From: an uncultured Mollicutes bacterium
GTDB lineage: Bacteria > Bacillota_I > Bacilli_A > RFN20 > CAG-826
Length of the DNA stretch: 63,653 nucleotides
NCBI GenBank assembly: GCA_900540385.1
Contig: UQFY01000012.1
Span: 1 to 63,653, forward strand
Direction: 5' to 3'
Numbering within the stretch: position 1 is the stretch's first letter; every line of letters begins with the position of its first letter. The translations under genes were made by a program, and so were the position numbers. Of this stretch, positions 1-8,467 are shown in pieces. The notes under the pieces are model-generated. The model searched no databases, was not told the origin of the DNA, and worked only from the letters and a program-made list of their open reading frames with translations.

Positions 1-70
1 AGTTCGATAAAAAGGATGAAATTAGAAAAAACGGAATTTAGTTTAAGAATTCACGCTTATTTTTTCTTTC

Positions 71-107
71 TAGTCATTCCTTTATATTTTGCTTTAAAAT
101 GAATATA
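71..107 (+). promoter_or_regulatory. Promoter of the two-component operon, predicted leaderless
   Basis: A -10 hexamer TAAAAT lies at 95-100 and a -35-like TAGTCA at 71-76, with an 18-nt spacer. The -10 ends 6 nt before the ATG at 107, so the expected +1 is the A of the start codon. No Shine-Dalgarno sequence is visible. The upstream bases 1-70 hold nothing else that I can recognise. Confidence 0.55.
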
Positions 108-778
108 TGTCAGACATAATTATTTCTTCTATAGAGGATGATGAATCTATTTCCTTAATCATATCCAAAACCCTTCAAAAACAAGGGTATCAAGTTTTTT
201 CATACTTTACTGGAGAAAGCTTTTTGGATGACGTTATGAAAAATAAGCCTAACGTCATTCTTTTGGACTTAATGTTGCCAGGCATTCAAGGAAAAGAAGT
301 CCTAAAAGAGATTAAAAAACATCCAGAATTAGATGATTCCCATATCATTGTCGTCTCTGCAAAATCATTATTGAACGATAAAGTTGAGCTTTTAGACCTT
401 GGCGCGGATGATTATCTGACAAAACCCTTTGAAATTGCCGAACTGATTTCCCGTGTCAATGCTCAAGCACGTCGTAATAAAAACAGCAAAAATAATATTA
501 AAATTAGAAAAGGACCTTATACACTTGATTCCGAGAGAGGAATCTTATTTAAAAAGAACCGCCCCATTCATTTAACCGCCTCAGAATTTTTAATTTTTAA
601 AAAACTTATCGAAGTGGATGGAAAAATCGTTTCTCGAAAAGAACTATTCGCCTGTTTCGGTGGGGAAGGAAACGAGAGCTCAAAAGCACTTGATATGCAT
701 ATACGTTCATTACGTTCCAAACTTGGCCAAGGCTCTATCGTTTCGGTATACGGTTCAGGGTATCGCATTGTTTTATGA
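107..778 (+). CDS. Two-component response regulator, OmpR/PhoB family
   Basis: This 223-residue protein has an N-terminal receiver domain (about residues 4-118) followed by a winged-helix DNA-binding domain (about 130-223). The phospho-acceptor is D54 in the LLDLMLPG segment, the conserved Lys is in the LTKPFE motif, and the acidic patch is the EDD near residue 10. The C-terminal part has the RSLRSKL and GSGYRI pattern of OmpR-type effector domains. It is cytoplasmic and should bind promoters when phosphorylated by the kinase encoded immediately downstream, which overlaps its stop codon. The target is unknown. The ABC importer that follows the pair is a plausible target by position only. The ATG at 107 has no ribosome binding site and a -10 element directly ahead, so translation is probably from a leaderless message. 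Confidence 0.93.
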   Translation: MSDIIISSIEDDESISLIISKTLQKQGYQVFSYFTGESFLDDVMKNKPNVILLDLMLPGIQGKEVLKEIKKHPELDDSHIIVVSAKSLLNDKVELLDLGADDYLTKPFEIAELISRVNAQARRNKNSKNNIKIRKGPYTLDSERGILFKKNRPIHLTASEFLIFKKLIEVDGKIVSRKELFACFGGEGNESSKALDMHIRSLRSKLGQGSIVSVYGSGYRIVL

Positions 779-2472
779 ACAAAAAAAGACTCATTCTTCT
801 GGATGTTCTTGTTTTTATCCTGCTTGTTGGATCGTATCTTTCTACGACCTTATCATGGTTTTTATTCAGTAAGAGTGCTATCCAAAAACAAACTCACTTT
901 TTATCCGAACAAATCAGCACAAGCATCGTTTCTAACGAAACCACAATGGCTCAAGAAACGGCACGATATCAAGGCCTTTCCGATTATCAATTTTCTTATT
1001 TTTCTTTGGAAGGAGGAAATCCACTTGAGGATTCAACGGGTGATGCTTCTCCGCTAACGAAAGATGATTTAATCCATAACGTAAACGATACCTATTATGC
1101 TAAGAATCCGACGAACAACAGGGAATATTGTTATTGTATTTGCTTTGTTTCTTCTAAAAACATGTTTTTCCGCGTGGGAATCAGGGTTCCAGACAATGTT
1201 TTTATAGCTAAGAGGTTTCTTATATGGGGAAGCGCAGGCATTGTTGCTATTTACGGTGTCTACTTCTTTTTCTCCATTCGTTCTTTTTCTAAATCTTTAA
1301 ATAGCATCAAGAAACAGGTTGCTAGGTTACGTTCCGTTTGTGGAACTTCGGAAGAACTTAAATTTGAGGATTCTATGGAGTTTTATGCGACGATTTTAAG
1401 AGATTCGCGTAAACGATTAGAAAAAGAATTAACGGAAGCGAAAGAGAAGGCCAAAGAAACCGACTTTATTCTTTCCTCTTTTACGGAAGGAATTATTCTC
1501 TTTTCATCGGAAAAGAAGGTTCGAATCTTAAACAAAAAAGCGGCAGATATCTTCGAATTAGATGTTAAAGAAGCGGTGGGAAGGCCTCTTATTGCTTTAA
1601 ATAAAAGCGTTATCGCTCAGAAAAAAGTAACAACCGTGATGGGAACCTGCATAAGAGACACCTATTTTGACTCGATTGGATCAAGAGTGTATCAATGTGA
1701 AATCGAACCCCTTGAAGAAGATAAGAACTTAGGGAAAATCGGGGCAGCAATGTTATTGATTGATGTAACGGAAGAATTCAATTCTTCGAAAATGAAACGA
1801 GATTTTTTCGCCAACGCTTCTCATGAATTAAAATCTCCGCTCGCTTCGATACTTGGCTATCAGGAAATGATCGAACAAGGGATCCTTACGAATAAGGATG
1901 AAATCGATGATGCGATTCATAGTACCATTCGTGAGGCCCGTCGTATGAATAAAATCATTGTTGATATGCTTGAACTTTCTTCTTTAGAAAACGAAACTTT
2001 GCGACCTATTGTTCAACTTGAAGTGGGGGATGCCTTAGAAGCCATCATTGATTCTGAAAAGATAACGGCAAATGAGAAAAACGTTCGTATCCATTTCAAA
2101 AAAGAAAAATTACAGATTAAGGTCAACGAAGAAGATTTTGATAAATTATTCCGCAATTTGATTGAGAATGCGATTCGTTATAACAAAAACGATGGGGACG
2201 TGTATGTGATAATGGATGGAATGAACATATCCATAACGGATACAGGAGTCGGCATAGAAAAAATTAACATCTCTCGTATTTTTGAGAGGTTTTATCGTGT
2301 GGATAAAGCCAGAAGCAGAAAAGATGGCGGAACGGGTCTTGGATTATCCATCGTGAAATATATTTGTGAATATTATGGCTACAAGATTTCTGTTCAATCA
2401 AAAATCAACGAAGGATCTACTTTTACTGTTACTCTTCGCGATAATATTGTTAAAAATGACAATGTTGAATAA
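775..2472 (+). CDS. Membrane sensor histidine kinase, PhoR-like
   Basis: This 565-residue partner kinase overlaps the regulator gene by 4 nt (ATGA). There are two membrane segments (about residues 7-31 and 148-168) flanking an extracellular sensor region with an unusual CYCIC cluster. A linker or HAMP-like stretch and a PAS-like domain follow (about 230-335). The dimerisation domain carries the phospho-acceptor H350 in the SHELKSPL box. The catalytic ATPase domain has the N box (LIENAIRYN), G1 (DTGVGI), F box (IFERFYRVDKARSR) and G2 (GGTGLGLSIV). The architecture matches PhoR/WalK-type kinases. The extracellular domain is not recognised, so the stimulus is unknown. Translational coupling to the regulator is likely. 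Confidence 0.93.
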   Translation: MNKKRLILLDVLVFILLVGSYLSTTLSWFLFSKSAIQKQTHFLSEQISTSIVSNETTMAQETARYQGLSDYQFSYFSLEGGNPLEDSTGDASPLTKDDLIHNVNDTYYAKNPTNNREYCYCICFVSSKNMFFRVGIRVPDNVFIAKRFLIWGSAGIVAIYGVYFFFSIRSFSKSLNSIKKQVARLRSVCGTSEELKFEDSMEFYATILRDSRKRLEKELTEAKEKAKETDFILSSFTEGIILFSSEKKVRILNKKAADIFELDVKEAVGRPLIALNKSVIAQKKVTTVMGTCIRDTYFDSIGSRVYQCEIEPLEEDKNLGKIGAAMLLIDVTEEFNSSKMKRDFFANASHELKSPLASILGYQEMIEQGILTNKDEIDDAIHSTIREARRMNKIIVDMLELSSLENETLRPIVQLEVGDALEAIIDSEKITANEKNVRIHFKKEKLQIKVNEEDFDKLFRNLIENAIRYNKNDGDVYVIMDGMNISITDTGVGIEKINISRIFERFYRVDKARSRKDGGTGLGLSIVKYICEYYGYKISVQSKINEGSTFTVTLRDNIVKNDNVE

Positions 2473-2490
2473 CTAAAAAATAAAGTAAAC

Positions 2491-2506
2491 ATCGTAGGAA
2501 TACGAT
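2491..2506. repeat. Perfect inverted repeat upstream of the ABC importer
   Basis: The arms ATCGTA (2491-2496) and TACGAT (2501-2506) flank a GGAA centre. It is followed by A-rich direct repeats of the type AAAAAGTAA (about 2507-2530). It could be an operator or a small hairpin; no T-tract follows, so it is not a good terminator. Confidence 0.45.
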
Positions 2507-2530
2507 AAAAAGTAAGCAAAAAGTAAAAAG

Positions 2531-2570
2531 TTGTTTATTTTTGTAAGGGCTTACATATATAATAGATGTA
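2531..2570 (+). promoter_or_regulatory. Promoter of the ABC importer operon with spacer palindrome
   Basis: A consensus -10 TATAAT is at 2558-2563, giving a +1 near 2570. A weak -35-like TTGTTT is at 2531-2536, but its spacing is long at 21 nt. Between them lies the palindrome GTAAG-GG-CTTAC (2543-2554), well placed for a repressor or activator. A non-ideal -35 with a dyad in the spacer suggests regulated expression. The leader is short, with a strong AAGGAGGG at about 2592-2599. Confidence 0.55.
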
Positions 2571-2604
2571 CAAAAACAAAAACCATTTATTAAGGAGGGT
2601 TTTT

Positions 2605-3999
2605 ATGAAAATCAAAAAAATGATGCTTCCTTTAGCATCACTCGCCATCATTAGCTGTTTAGGCAGCTGTGGAAAGGACGAAAATCCACAAAAGAAGATT
2701 GTTATGGAGGCCGTCGAAGCTGCGCAGAATATGACTCGTGATGAGCTTATGCAAAAAGCGGCAGACGAAATTCAAGGCGGTGTTTTCAAATTTACTGGTT
2801 GCTCTTCCCGTCTTCATAAAGCAGAGAATAACTTCAAAGCTCTTCTTGCCACAAAAAATGCTGCATGCGCCAATATGACCTTCACCGGTGATAAATCCAT
2901 TCCTGATGGACGTATCTATCAAACTTTAGCAGCGGATATTAAGGCTAACAAAACGGATTGCTATGACGGTTTCTTACTCCAAGATGGTTATCAACTTCAA
3001 AAATACGCCATCGATACTGGATACATGGTCAATTATGTTCCAAAAGAGTGGAACGATGATGCTGCTACCGATAAGACAAAGAACAAGAATCCATTCTCTC
3101 TCCAATACAACTTTAAGACTTGGTTAGTGAATGATGGTGCCGGAGATGGCATTAAAACTCCTGATGGAAAGCCATTAGATAATGTCTGGGATTTCACTCA
3201 CAGCAAACAAAAGCTTGCTTGCATGAACCCAAATAACGAAAACGTTAATCGTGACTTCCTTATCATGTTAACGAAAGACGAAAACTGTAAATTGCTCAAA
3301 GAAGCATACGAAGATCCATCTAACAATTCTGACATTAAAGTGGAAGATTACGCTTCTTATGGCGAATTAAAGAAATACGCCTACGCTTTCATTGCCGGAT
3401 TCATTAAGCGCGCTTCCTTTGCAGGAGATGATGGCGACATCATTAACCCACTTTCTAAAAAGACCGCTGATGGTTCCGCTGCTTGGATTGTTTATTCCAA
3501 GATGAACAATATTGAAGAAACGGAAGATGTCTCTAAGAAATTCCTTGTTTCTCCAGCTTTAGGAAAAGACAACACGGACGGAGCAACAGCAAAGATGAAT
3601 ATGAAAGGCTTCTCCGGCTTCATGTACAAGCATTACCTCATGGTTTCTTCCATTACAAAACATCCATATACAACCTGTGCTTTCATTAATTATTTAGCAA
3701 CAACTTCTGATGGCTTTAAAGCCTGGGGTAAAGACATTGGCGACTACCCATCCATGCCTTCTGTCGATGTTAACCGTCGTAAATTCGGACACGGCGAATT
3801 CGTTACCAACGAAAAGGGCGAAAAGGTCTGGAAACAAGACGATACAAAAGAAAACGTCTTCCCTGTCATGAACGATCCTAGCGGTGATTGGTGGGTTAAT
3901 ACTGGCAAAGCCATTGTTGAAGACCCTGAATACTTAGGTGCTAACTACGATGACGTCAATAAATTCATCATTGATGTTACCGCACACAAAGCTTCCTAA
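2605..3999 (+). CDS. ABC transporter substrate-binding lipoprotein, family 1-like
   Basis: This 464-residue protein begins with a lipoprotein signal peptide (KK, hydrophobic core, lipobox CLGSC near residue 21), so it should be anchored outside the membrane. The start at 2605 is chosen because AAGGAGGG lies 5 nt upstream; an in-frame ATG at 2566 precedes this site. The size and position, next to a double permease and an ATPase, fit the periplasmic-binding-protein fold used by iron, polyamine or thiamine type importers. I cannot assign the substrate. The gene is separated from the permease by a stable hairpin at 4018-4045, as expected if the binding protein is made in excess. Cysteines are more frequent than usual (for example C77 and C101 of the precursor, approximate). 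Confidence 0.85.
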   Translation: MKIKKMMLPLASLAIISCLGSCGKDENPQKKIVMEAVEAAQNMTRDELMQKAADEIQGGVFKFTGCSSRLHKAENNFKALLATKNAACANMTFTGDKSIPDGRIYQTLAADIKANKTDCYDGFLLQDGYQLQKYAIDTGYMVNYVPKEWNDDAATDKTKNKNPFSLQYNFKTWLVNDGAGDGIKTPDGKPLDNVWDFTHSKQKLACMNPNNENVNRDFLIMLTKDENCKLLKEAYEDPSNNSDIKVEDYASYGELKKYAYAFIAGFIKRASFAGDDGDIINPLSKKTADGSAAWIVYSKMNNIEETEDVSKKFLVSPALGKDNTDGATAKMNMKGFSGFMYKHYLMVSSITKHPYTTCAFINYLATTSDGFKAWGKDIGDYPSMPSVDVNRRKFGHGEFVTNEKGEKVWKQDDTKENVFPVMNDPSGDWWVNTGKAIVEDPEYLGANYDDVNKFIIDVTAHKAS

Positions 4000-4017
4000 T
4001 AATAACGAATTATTCGA

Positions 4018-4045
4018 AATGGGGGTTAGCAAACTAGCCCCCATT
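4018..4045 (+). terminator. Intercistronic hairpin between binding protein and permease
   Basis: AATGGGGGTTAG and CTAGCCCCCATT form a 12-bp stem with a CAAA loop and one G-U pair. It is followed by ATTATTTATT rather than a clean T-tract. It probably acts as a partial terminator or 3' stabiliser that keeps the binding-protein mRNA in excess over the permease mRNA. Confidence 0.7.
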
Positions 4046-4068
4046 ATTTATTGAAGAAAGGAGACGTT

Positions 4069-5916
4069 ATGGACTCTTTTGAACAAAATATCAAAGAACC
4101 AAATCCATTTTGGAAAAAAGTCAAAAAAGGCGCGAATAAGACGTTGACATTCTTTGGTGTTCCAGCCAATACGATTCTTGTATTTTTTGGGGTCCTTTTG
4201 TTACTCTTGACCTTAATTCCTATGGTTTCGATTCTTATCACCACTTTGGCGGTGAAAGATCCAATTTTAGGTAATATCACTGAGTTTACATGGAATAACT
4301 ATTATGAAACGTTCGCTGGCGGAAATTCCAAAGGATATTTCTGGATACCACTTCTAAGAAGCTTAGGAGTAAGTGTCTTAGCTTGCTTTTTTGCTTTGCT
4401 TTTTGGTGGAATTACCGCCTATTTAATAACAAGAACAGACTTAAAATTCAAAAAATTCATTTCTGCGGTTTTTATTTTCCCATATGTTATGCCTCAATGG
4501 ACATTAGCCCTTTTCTGGAGAAACATCTTCGTTAACACAGAAATAGACTGGGCTCTCGCTTATATGGGTGAATTCCAAGCTTTAACAGGCATTGCCGTTC
4601 CTGATTGGATGGTGTTTGGAATGTTCCCAATCGCTTTCGTTTTAGGGTTACATTACGCTCCGTTCGCTTATATTCTTCTTGGTGGCGTTCTTAGAAATAT
4701 GGATTCAAACCTAGAAGAAGCGGCTGTCATTTTAAATATTCCTAAATGGAAAGTGTTCTTCAAAGTGACAATCCCTATGCTAAAACCAGCGATTCTCTCA
4801 ACTATTCTTCTTGTTTTCTCTAGCGCATTATCGTCTTATGCCGTTCCTGTTACTCTCGGAAATCCAACAAACTATTATTTGATTTCCACACAGATGGAAT
4901 GGATGATTAACGGCCATGATGCGGGTATTGCTGGCATGGGCAACGTTATGTCCGTTGTCCTAATTGTCATTGGTGTGCTTATTCTCTTGATCAACCAATT
5001 CCAGACCGGTTCGAGAAAACAATTCACGACCGTTTCGGGTAAATCAGGACAAGCTGAGACAAAAACTTTAGGAAAAGTGGGTAAATGGGTTGTTTCCATT
5101 ATTCTCTTGATCATCGTGGTTTTCTTCTGCATTGGGCCAATGGTCTCCTTTGCAATCGAATCCGTCCTTCCAAATCAGGGAGACTATTCTAGTGGCTTTA
5201 CATCGAAGTGGTGGTTAACCAATGATAAGTCTCTAAGAAATGGCAACAATGGATTGCTTTATTCTTCGGATGTTTGGATTGCTTTAAGAAATTCCATAAT
5301 TTTATCCGTGGTTTGCGCATTGCTTGCTGGTACAATTGGCTTGCTAATTGGATATGCTGTCGCTAAGAATAGAAAATCCAAATGGGCGCAATTCGTTAAT
5401 GGTTTGGCTTTCTTGCCTTACCTATTGCCTTCTATTTCTATGTCCGTCATCTTCTTCCATTTGGGAGCGGATTTAGCAGGCTGGGGCATCACCTTCTTAA
5501 CAAAGAGCTGGTGGGTCCTTGCCATTCTTGTGGGAACGATAAAATATATACCGTTTGCTTCTAGAAGCTCGCTAAATGCAATGTTGCAACTTTCTAATGA
5601 AATTGAAGAAGCGGCGGTCATACAAAACGTTAGTTGGTGGAAACGCATGCTTCATGTTATCTTCCCAATTCAAAAGAGCTCTTTCTTATCAGGCTATCTT
5701 CTCCCGTTCATCTCTTGTATGAGAGAATTATCCTTGTTCATCTTTATTGTTCCTGCATCCGGCGTCTTGACAAGACAGCTGTTCTTGTTTGAACAAGATG
5801 GCATCCCTGCTCTTGAAAATGGAGCAAACTTGATGCTTGTTATCGTTATTCTTATCTTCAACTGGCTCGTTAATAAGATTACTGGAGCTAGCTTAGACAA
5901 AGGCATTGGAGGTTAA
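4069..5916 (+). CDS. ABC transporter permease, fused double domain
   Basis: This 615-residue integral membrane protein has two binding-protein-dependent permease domains in tandem. Each carries an EAA loop: EEAAVILNIPKWKVFF in the first half and EEAAVIQNVSWWKRM in the second. About twelve hydrophobic segments are visible. A single polypeptide replacing two permease subunits is typical of iron(III), thiamine and phosphonate type importers (FbpB/ThiP style). The start at 4069 is supported by AAAGGAG at 4057-4063; the longer TTG frame from 4051 would include this site. The ATPase gene starts 3 nt after its stop, so the two are surely co-transcribed. Confidence 0.92.
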   Translation: MDSFEQNIKEPNPFWKKVKKGANKTLTFFGVPANTILVFFGVLLLLLTLIPMVSILITTLAVKDPILGNITEFTWNNYYETFAGGNSKGYFWIPLLRSLGVSVLACFFALLFGGITAYLITRTDLKFKKFISAVFIFPYVMPQWTLALFWRNIFVNTEIDWALAYMGEFQALTGIAVPDWMVFGMFPIAFVLGLHYAPFAYILLGGVLRNMDSNLEEAAVILNIPKWKVFFKVTIPMLKPAILSTILLVFSSALSSYAVPVTLGNPTNYYLISTQMEWMINGHDAGIAGMGNVMSVVLIVIGVLILLINQFQTGSRKQFTTVSGKSGQAETKTLGKVGKWVVSIILLIIVVFFCIGPMVSFAIESVLPNQGDYSSGFTSKWWLTNDKSLRNGNNGLLYSSDVWIALRNSIILSVVCALLAGTIGLLIGYAVAKNRKSKWAQFVNGLAFLPYLLPSISMSVIFFHLGADLAGWGITFLTKSWWVLAILVGTIKYIPFASRSSLNAMLQLSNEIEEAAVIQNVSWWKRMLHVIFPIQKSSFLSGYLLPFISCMRELSLFIFIVPASGVLTRQLFLFEQDGIPALENGANLMLVIVILIFNWLVNKITGASLDKGIGG

Positions 5917-5919
5917 TTT

Positions 5920-7569
5920 ATGCCAGAAATAGTATTAGAACATATTTATAAAAGATGGAAAGGCTTCTATGCCGTAGACGATTTGAATATGACCATCAAG
6001 GATAATGGATTCATTACCCTCCTTGGACCATCTGGGTGTGGCAAAACAACCACCCTTCGTATGATTGCTGGCTTAGAAACCCCAACGAGTGGCAAAATTA
6101 CCATTGGAAACGAGACCGTCTTTGATAGCGAGACAGGAATTAATATTCCCGCTAATGAAAGACATGTAGGCTTCCTTTTCCAAAACTACGCTCTTTGGCC
6201 ACATATGACGGTTTATAAAAACATCACATTTGGTCTTCATGAGTTAAAGGGAGAAATGCCATTAGTTTGCTCTGAATATAACAAATACAAGCGTCTTTCC
6301 GAAGTGGTTACAAACATAAAAGAAATCAAGAAGTTTGTGAACTATTCTCTTGATAAAAACGGAAAGATCGTGGAAGAGAAAGCACTCTTGTTCATCATCG
6401 ATGGCTTTAAGATCTCTATGTCTTCTGCAAAAGAGCTCTTTAATTTAAAACTTCATGAAAAAGGTGATGCCGAAGCGGCCGCTTTCGCTGAAGAAAAGAA
6501 AAAAGAATATCTTTTTAAAGCGGAAAATGAAGCCAAAAAAGTAGAAGATAAAGGCTATGTTCTTGATGCGGAAGGCCGTTATCTTAAGGATGGCGCAATC
6601 GTAAAGAAAGTTCGTAAACTCGATGCTGAGGAAATCGATTTAAGAGTCCGCCATGTTGCCCGTATTGTCCATATTGGCGAATTCATGGATCGTTATCCAG
6701 CGGAACTCTCTGGTGGTCAACAACAGCGTGTTGCTATTGCCCGTACCCTTGCTCCAGAACCAAAAGTCATTTTCATGGATGAGCCTCTTTCGAATCTCGA
6801 TGCCAAGCTTCGTCTTGAGATGCGTTCCGAATTAAAGAGACTTCATAAAGAAACTGGTTCTACTTTTGTTTATGTTACGCATGATCAACAAGAAGCCATG
6901 ACCCTTGCTACAAAGATTTGTTTAATTAACAATGGCGTTCTTCAACAATATGAAGCTCCTTTAGATGTTTATAAACAACCAAATAACCTCTTTGTCGCTG
7001 ACTTTATCGGTTCTCCATCTATTAATTTCATTGAAGTGGATACCAAACAAAACGGTGAAGAGATTGAATTAAACATGTTTGATGGTGTTAAAGCGACCTT
7101 TAAGCCAAATACCTATGTCGATCTTGACGCTTTCCAGAAAAATCGCGATAAAGAAATGGAAGCGGAAAAGGAACGTAAAGCTAAGGAAGCTGCCATGAAA
7201 GGTCACGTTGAAAAAGAGAATGCGGATAGAGACTTTAACTACCGTATTCCAAAAGTAAACGGAGTCATCATGAGAGAAGAAGAACACGAAGAGGCTGCTA
7301 ATAAGCTGATTCTTGGTGTTCGCCCAGAGTTTATTAGACTTTCCGACAAAGAAGGCCTTGAAACGGAAATTTATAGCGCCCTTCCAACTGGTATGGAAAC
7401 GACAGCAAGATTAAGAATTGGCGAATTCTTACTTACGGCGGTTATCTTTGGCGGAGTTGACTATATGATTGGGGCCAAAACCAAAATTAACTTTGAGGGT
7501 AACGAAATTCTTCTCTTCGATCGCAAGAGCGGAAAACTCATTTCTTCGGGTCAACTTAAGATTGATTAA
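5920..7569 (+). CDS. ABC transporter ATPase with a large internal insertion
   Basis: This 549-residue ATPase has a full set of motifs: Walker A GPSGCGKT (36-43), Q-loop Q88, signature LSGGQ (263-267), Walker B FMDEP with a following D-loop SNLDA, and switch His in VTHDQ. It is a MalK/UgpC/PotA-type importer subunit with a C-terminal TOBE-like regulatory domain. The Q-loop to signature distance is about 175 residues, against roughly 50 in MalK, so about 120 charged, mostly helical residues (about 107-236) are inserted in the helical subdomain. A second Lys/Glu-rich insertion (about 403-455) lies in the C-terminal domain. Similar long insertions are known in mycoplasma sugar/glycerol-phosphate ATPases. 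It powers the importer encoded just upstream. Confidence 0.93.
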   Translation: MPEIVLEHIYKRWKGFYAVDDLNMTIKDNGFITLLGPSGCGKTTTLRMIAGLETPTSGKITIGNETVFDSETGINIPANERHVGFLFQNYALWPHMTVYKNITFGLHELKGEMPLVCSEYNKYKRLSEVVTNIKEIKKFVNYSLDKNGKIVEEKALLFIIDGFKISMSSAKELFNLKLHEKGDAEAAAFAEEKKKEYLFKAENEAKKVEDKGYVLDAEGRYLKDGAIVKKVRKLDAEEIDLRVRHVARIVHIGEFMDRYPAELSGGQQQRVAIARTLAPEPKVIFMDEPLSNLDAKLRLEMRSELKRLHKETGSTFVYVTHDQQEAMTLATKICLINNGVLQQYEAPLDVYKQPNNLFVADFIGSPSINFIEVDTKQNGEEIELNMFDGVKATFKPNTYVDLDAFQKNRDKEMEAEKERKAKEAAMKGHVEKENADRDFNYRIPKVNGVIMREEEHEEAANKLILGVRPEFIRLSDKEGLETEIYSALPTGMETTARLRIGEFLLTAVIFGGVDYMIGAKTKINFEGNEILLFDRKSGKLISSGQLKID

Positions 7570-7589
7570 GAGGAATCCTTTCTTCATTA

Positions 7590-7615
7590 GGGGTGGCAAA
7601 AACCATCCCTTTTTC
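7590..7615 (+). terminator. Rho-independent terminator of the ABC operon
   Basis: GGGGTGG (7590-7596) pairs with CCATCCC (7603-7609) around a CAAAAA loop, followed by TTTTTC. One G-U pair is present. Confidence 0.8.
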
Positions 7616-7655
7616 ATTTAAATACCCCGAATTAAAGGAATAATAAAAGACGTTT

Positions 7656-7690
7656 TTGTATTCCCGTTGAATAGTACTAAAATAAGTTTA
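7656..7690 (+). promoter_or_regulatory. Promoter of mscL
   Basis: A -35-like TTGTAT (7656-7661) and a -10 TAAAAT (7678-7683) are separated by 16 nt. The predicted +1 is near 7690, ahead of the GGAGGA ribosome binding site at 7698-7703. Confidence 0.55.
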
Positions 7691-7712
7691 AGTTGTCGGA
7701 GGACGAATGATT

Positions 7713-8411
7713 ATGGCAAAAAAGAAAAGAGAAAAAGGAAAACTTTGGAAGGAGTTCAAAAATTTTATTAACAAAGGCAACGCCTTCATGTTGGCCGTTG
7801 GTGTCGTTATCGGCGGTGCCTTCAGCGCGATTACCAATGCTTTCGTTAATATTTTATTGAGTGTTTGCACCTGGGCAGTTCCAGGAGGCTTAAAAGGTCT
7901 TGTGACCGTTCTTCCAGCATTAAATGATGCTCAAAAGGGTATGGATGCCACTCGTGGTTTAGGGCAATTCTTTGACGCGTCTGCTCTCCAAGACTTAGCA
8001 AAGGTTGAAGCCATTGCTACTTATGGTGAAGCAACCGTTAATGAAACACCAACCCTCATTGAAAATGTGAAAGCTACAATTCTTTCAAAATACACCCTTC
8101 ATGGCACCACATATACCTACAATATGTCCGCTGTTATTGACTGGGGAACCTTAATCAACGCTTTCATTTCCTTCATCATTATTGCTTTGGTTTTATTCAC
8201 CATCGTCAAAGTGGCAAATACAATTGCTGCTAAGAAGAAACAAATCGATGTTCAACTCTTGGAAGCTTACTATGTTAAGCATCCAGAAGAAAGACCTGCT
8301 CCAGTAGAACCAGGAAAACCAGCCCCAACCGAAGCAGAACTTCTTACACAAATTCTTGTTGAGTTAAAGAAAAGCAATGGGGAAAAGCCAACACCCGAAG
8401 AAGAAAAATAA
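7713..8411 (+). CDS. mscL: Large-conductance mechanosensitive channel MscL, enlarged loop
   Basis: The N-terminus (KLWKEFKNFINKGNAFMLAVGVVIGGAF) is the classic MscL amphipathic helix and pore-lining TM1, with the Gly-rich constriction. TM2 is at about residues 145-172 and is followed by a cytoplasmic helix (LLTQILVELKK). It is a homopentameric emergency valve that opens under hypo-osmotic membrane tension. The protein is about 232 residues, while common MscL proteins are about 130-150. The extra length sits in the extracellular loop between TM1 and TM2 (roughly residues 55-140) and in a Pro-rich C-terminal linker. The start at 7713 leaves a 9-nt gap from GGAGGA; ATG 7707 is also in frame but too close to it. 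Confidence 0.88.
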   Translation: MAKKKREKGKLWKEFKNFINKGNAFMLAVGVVIGGAFSAITNAFVNILLSVCTWAVPGGLKGLVTVLPALNDAQKGMDATRGLGQFFDASALQDLAKVEAIATYGEATVNETPTLIENVKATILSKYTLHGTTYTYNMSAVIDWGTLINAFISFIIIALVLFTIVKVANTIAAKKKQIDVQLLEAYYVKHPEERPAPVEPGKPAPTEAELLTQILVELKKSNGEKPTPEEEK

Positions 8412-8439
8412 AAAAGACTTATAATCGACAACTGAAGCA

Positions 8440-8467
8440 AGCGGACCCTTTGGCCCGTTTTCTTTTT
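8440..8467. terminator. Possible bidirectional terminator between convergent genes
   Basis: CGGACC and GGCCCG pair with one A-C mismatch around CTTT, followed on the + strand by TTTTCTTTTT. It lies in the 54-nt gap between convergent mscL and the ATP-grasp gene. Confidence 0.45.

Noticed and set aside
776..778. Possibility of the Mycoplasma code (TGA = Trp)
   Set aside because: TGA ends several genes exactly at overlaps or terminators (for example 776-778, 18435-18437, 34053-34055), and tryptophans are TGG.
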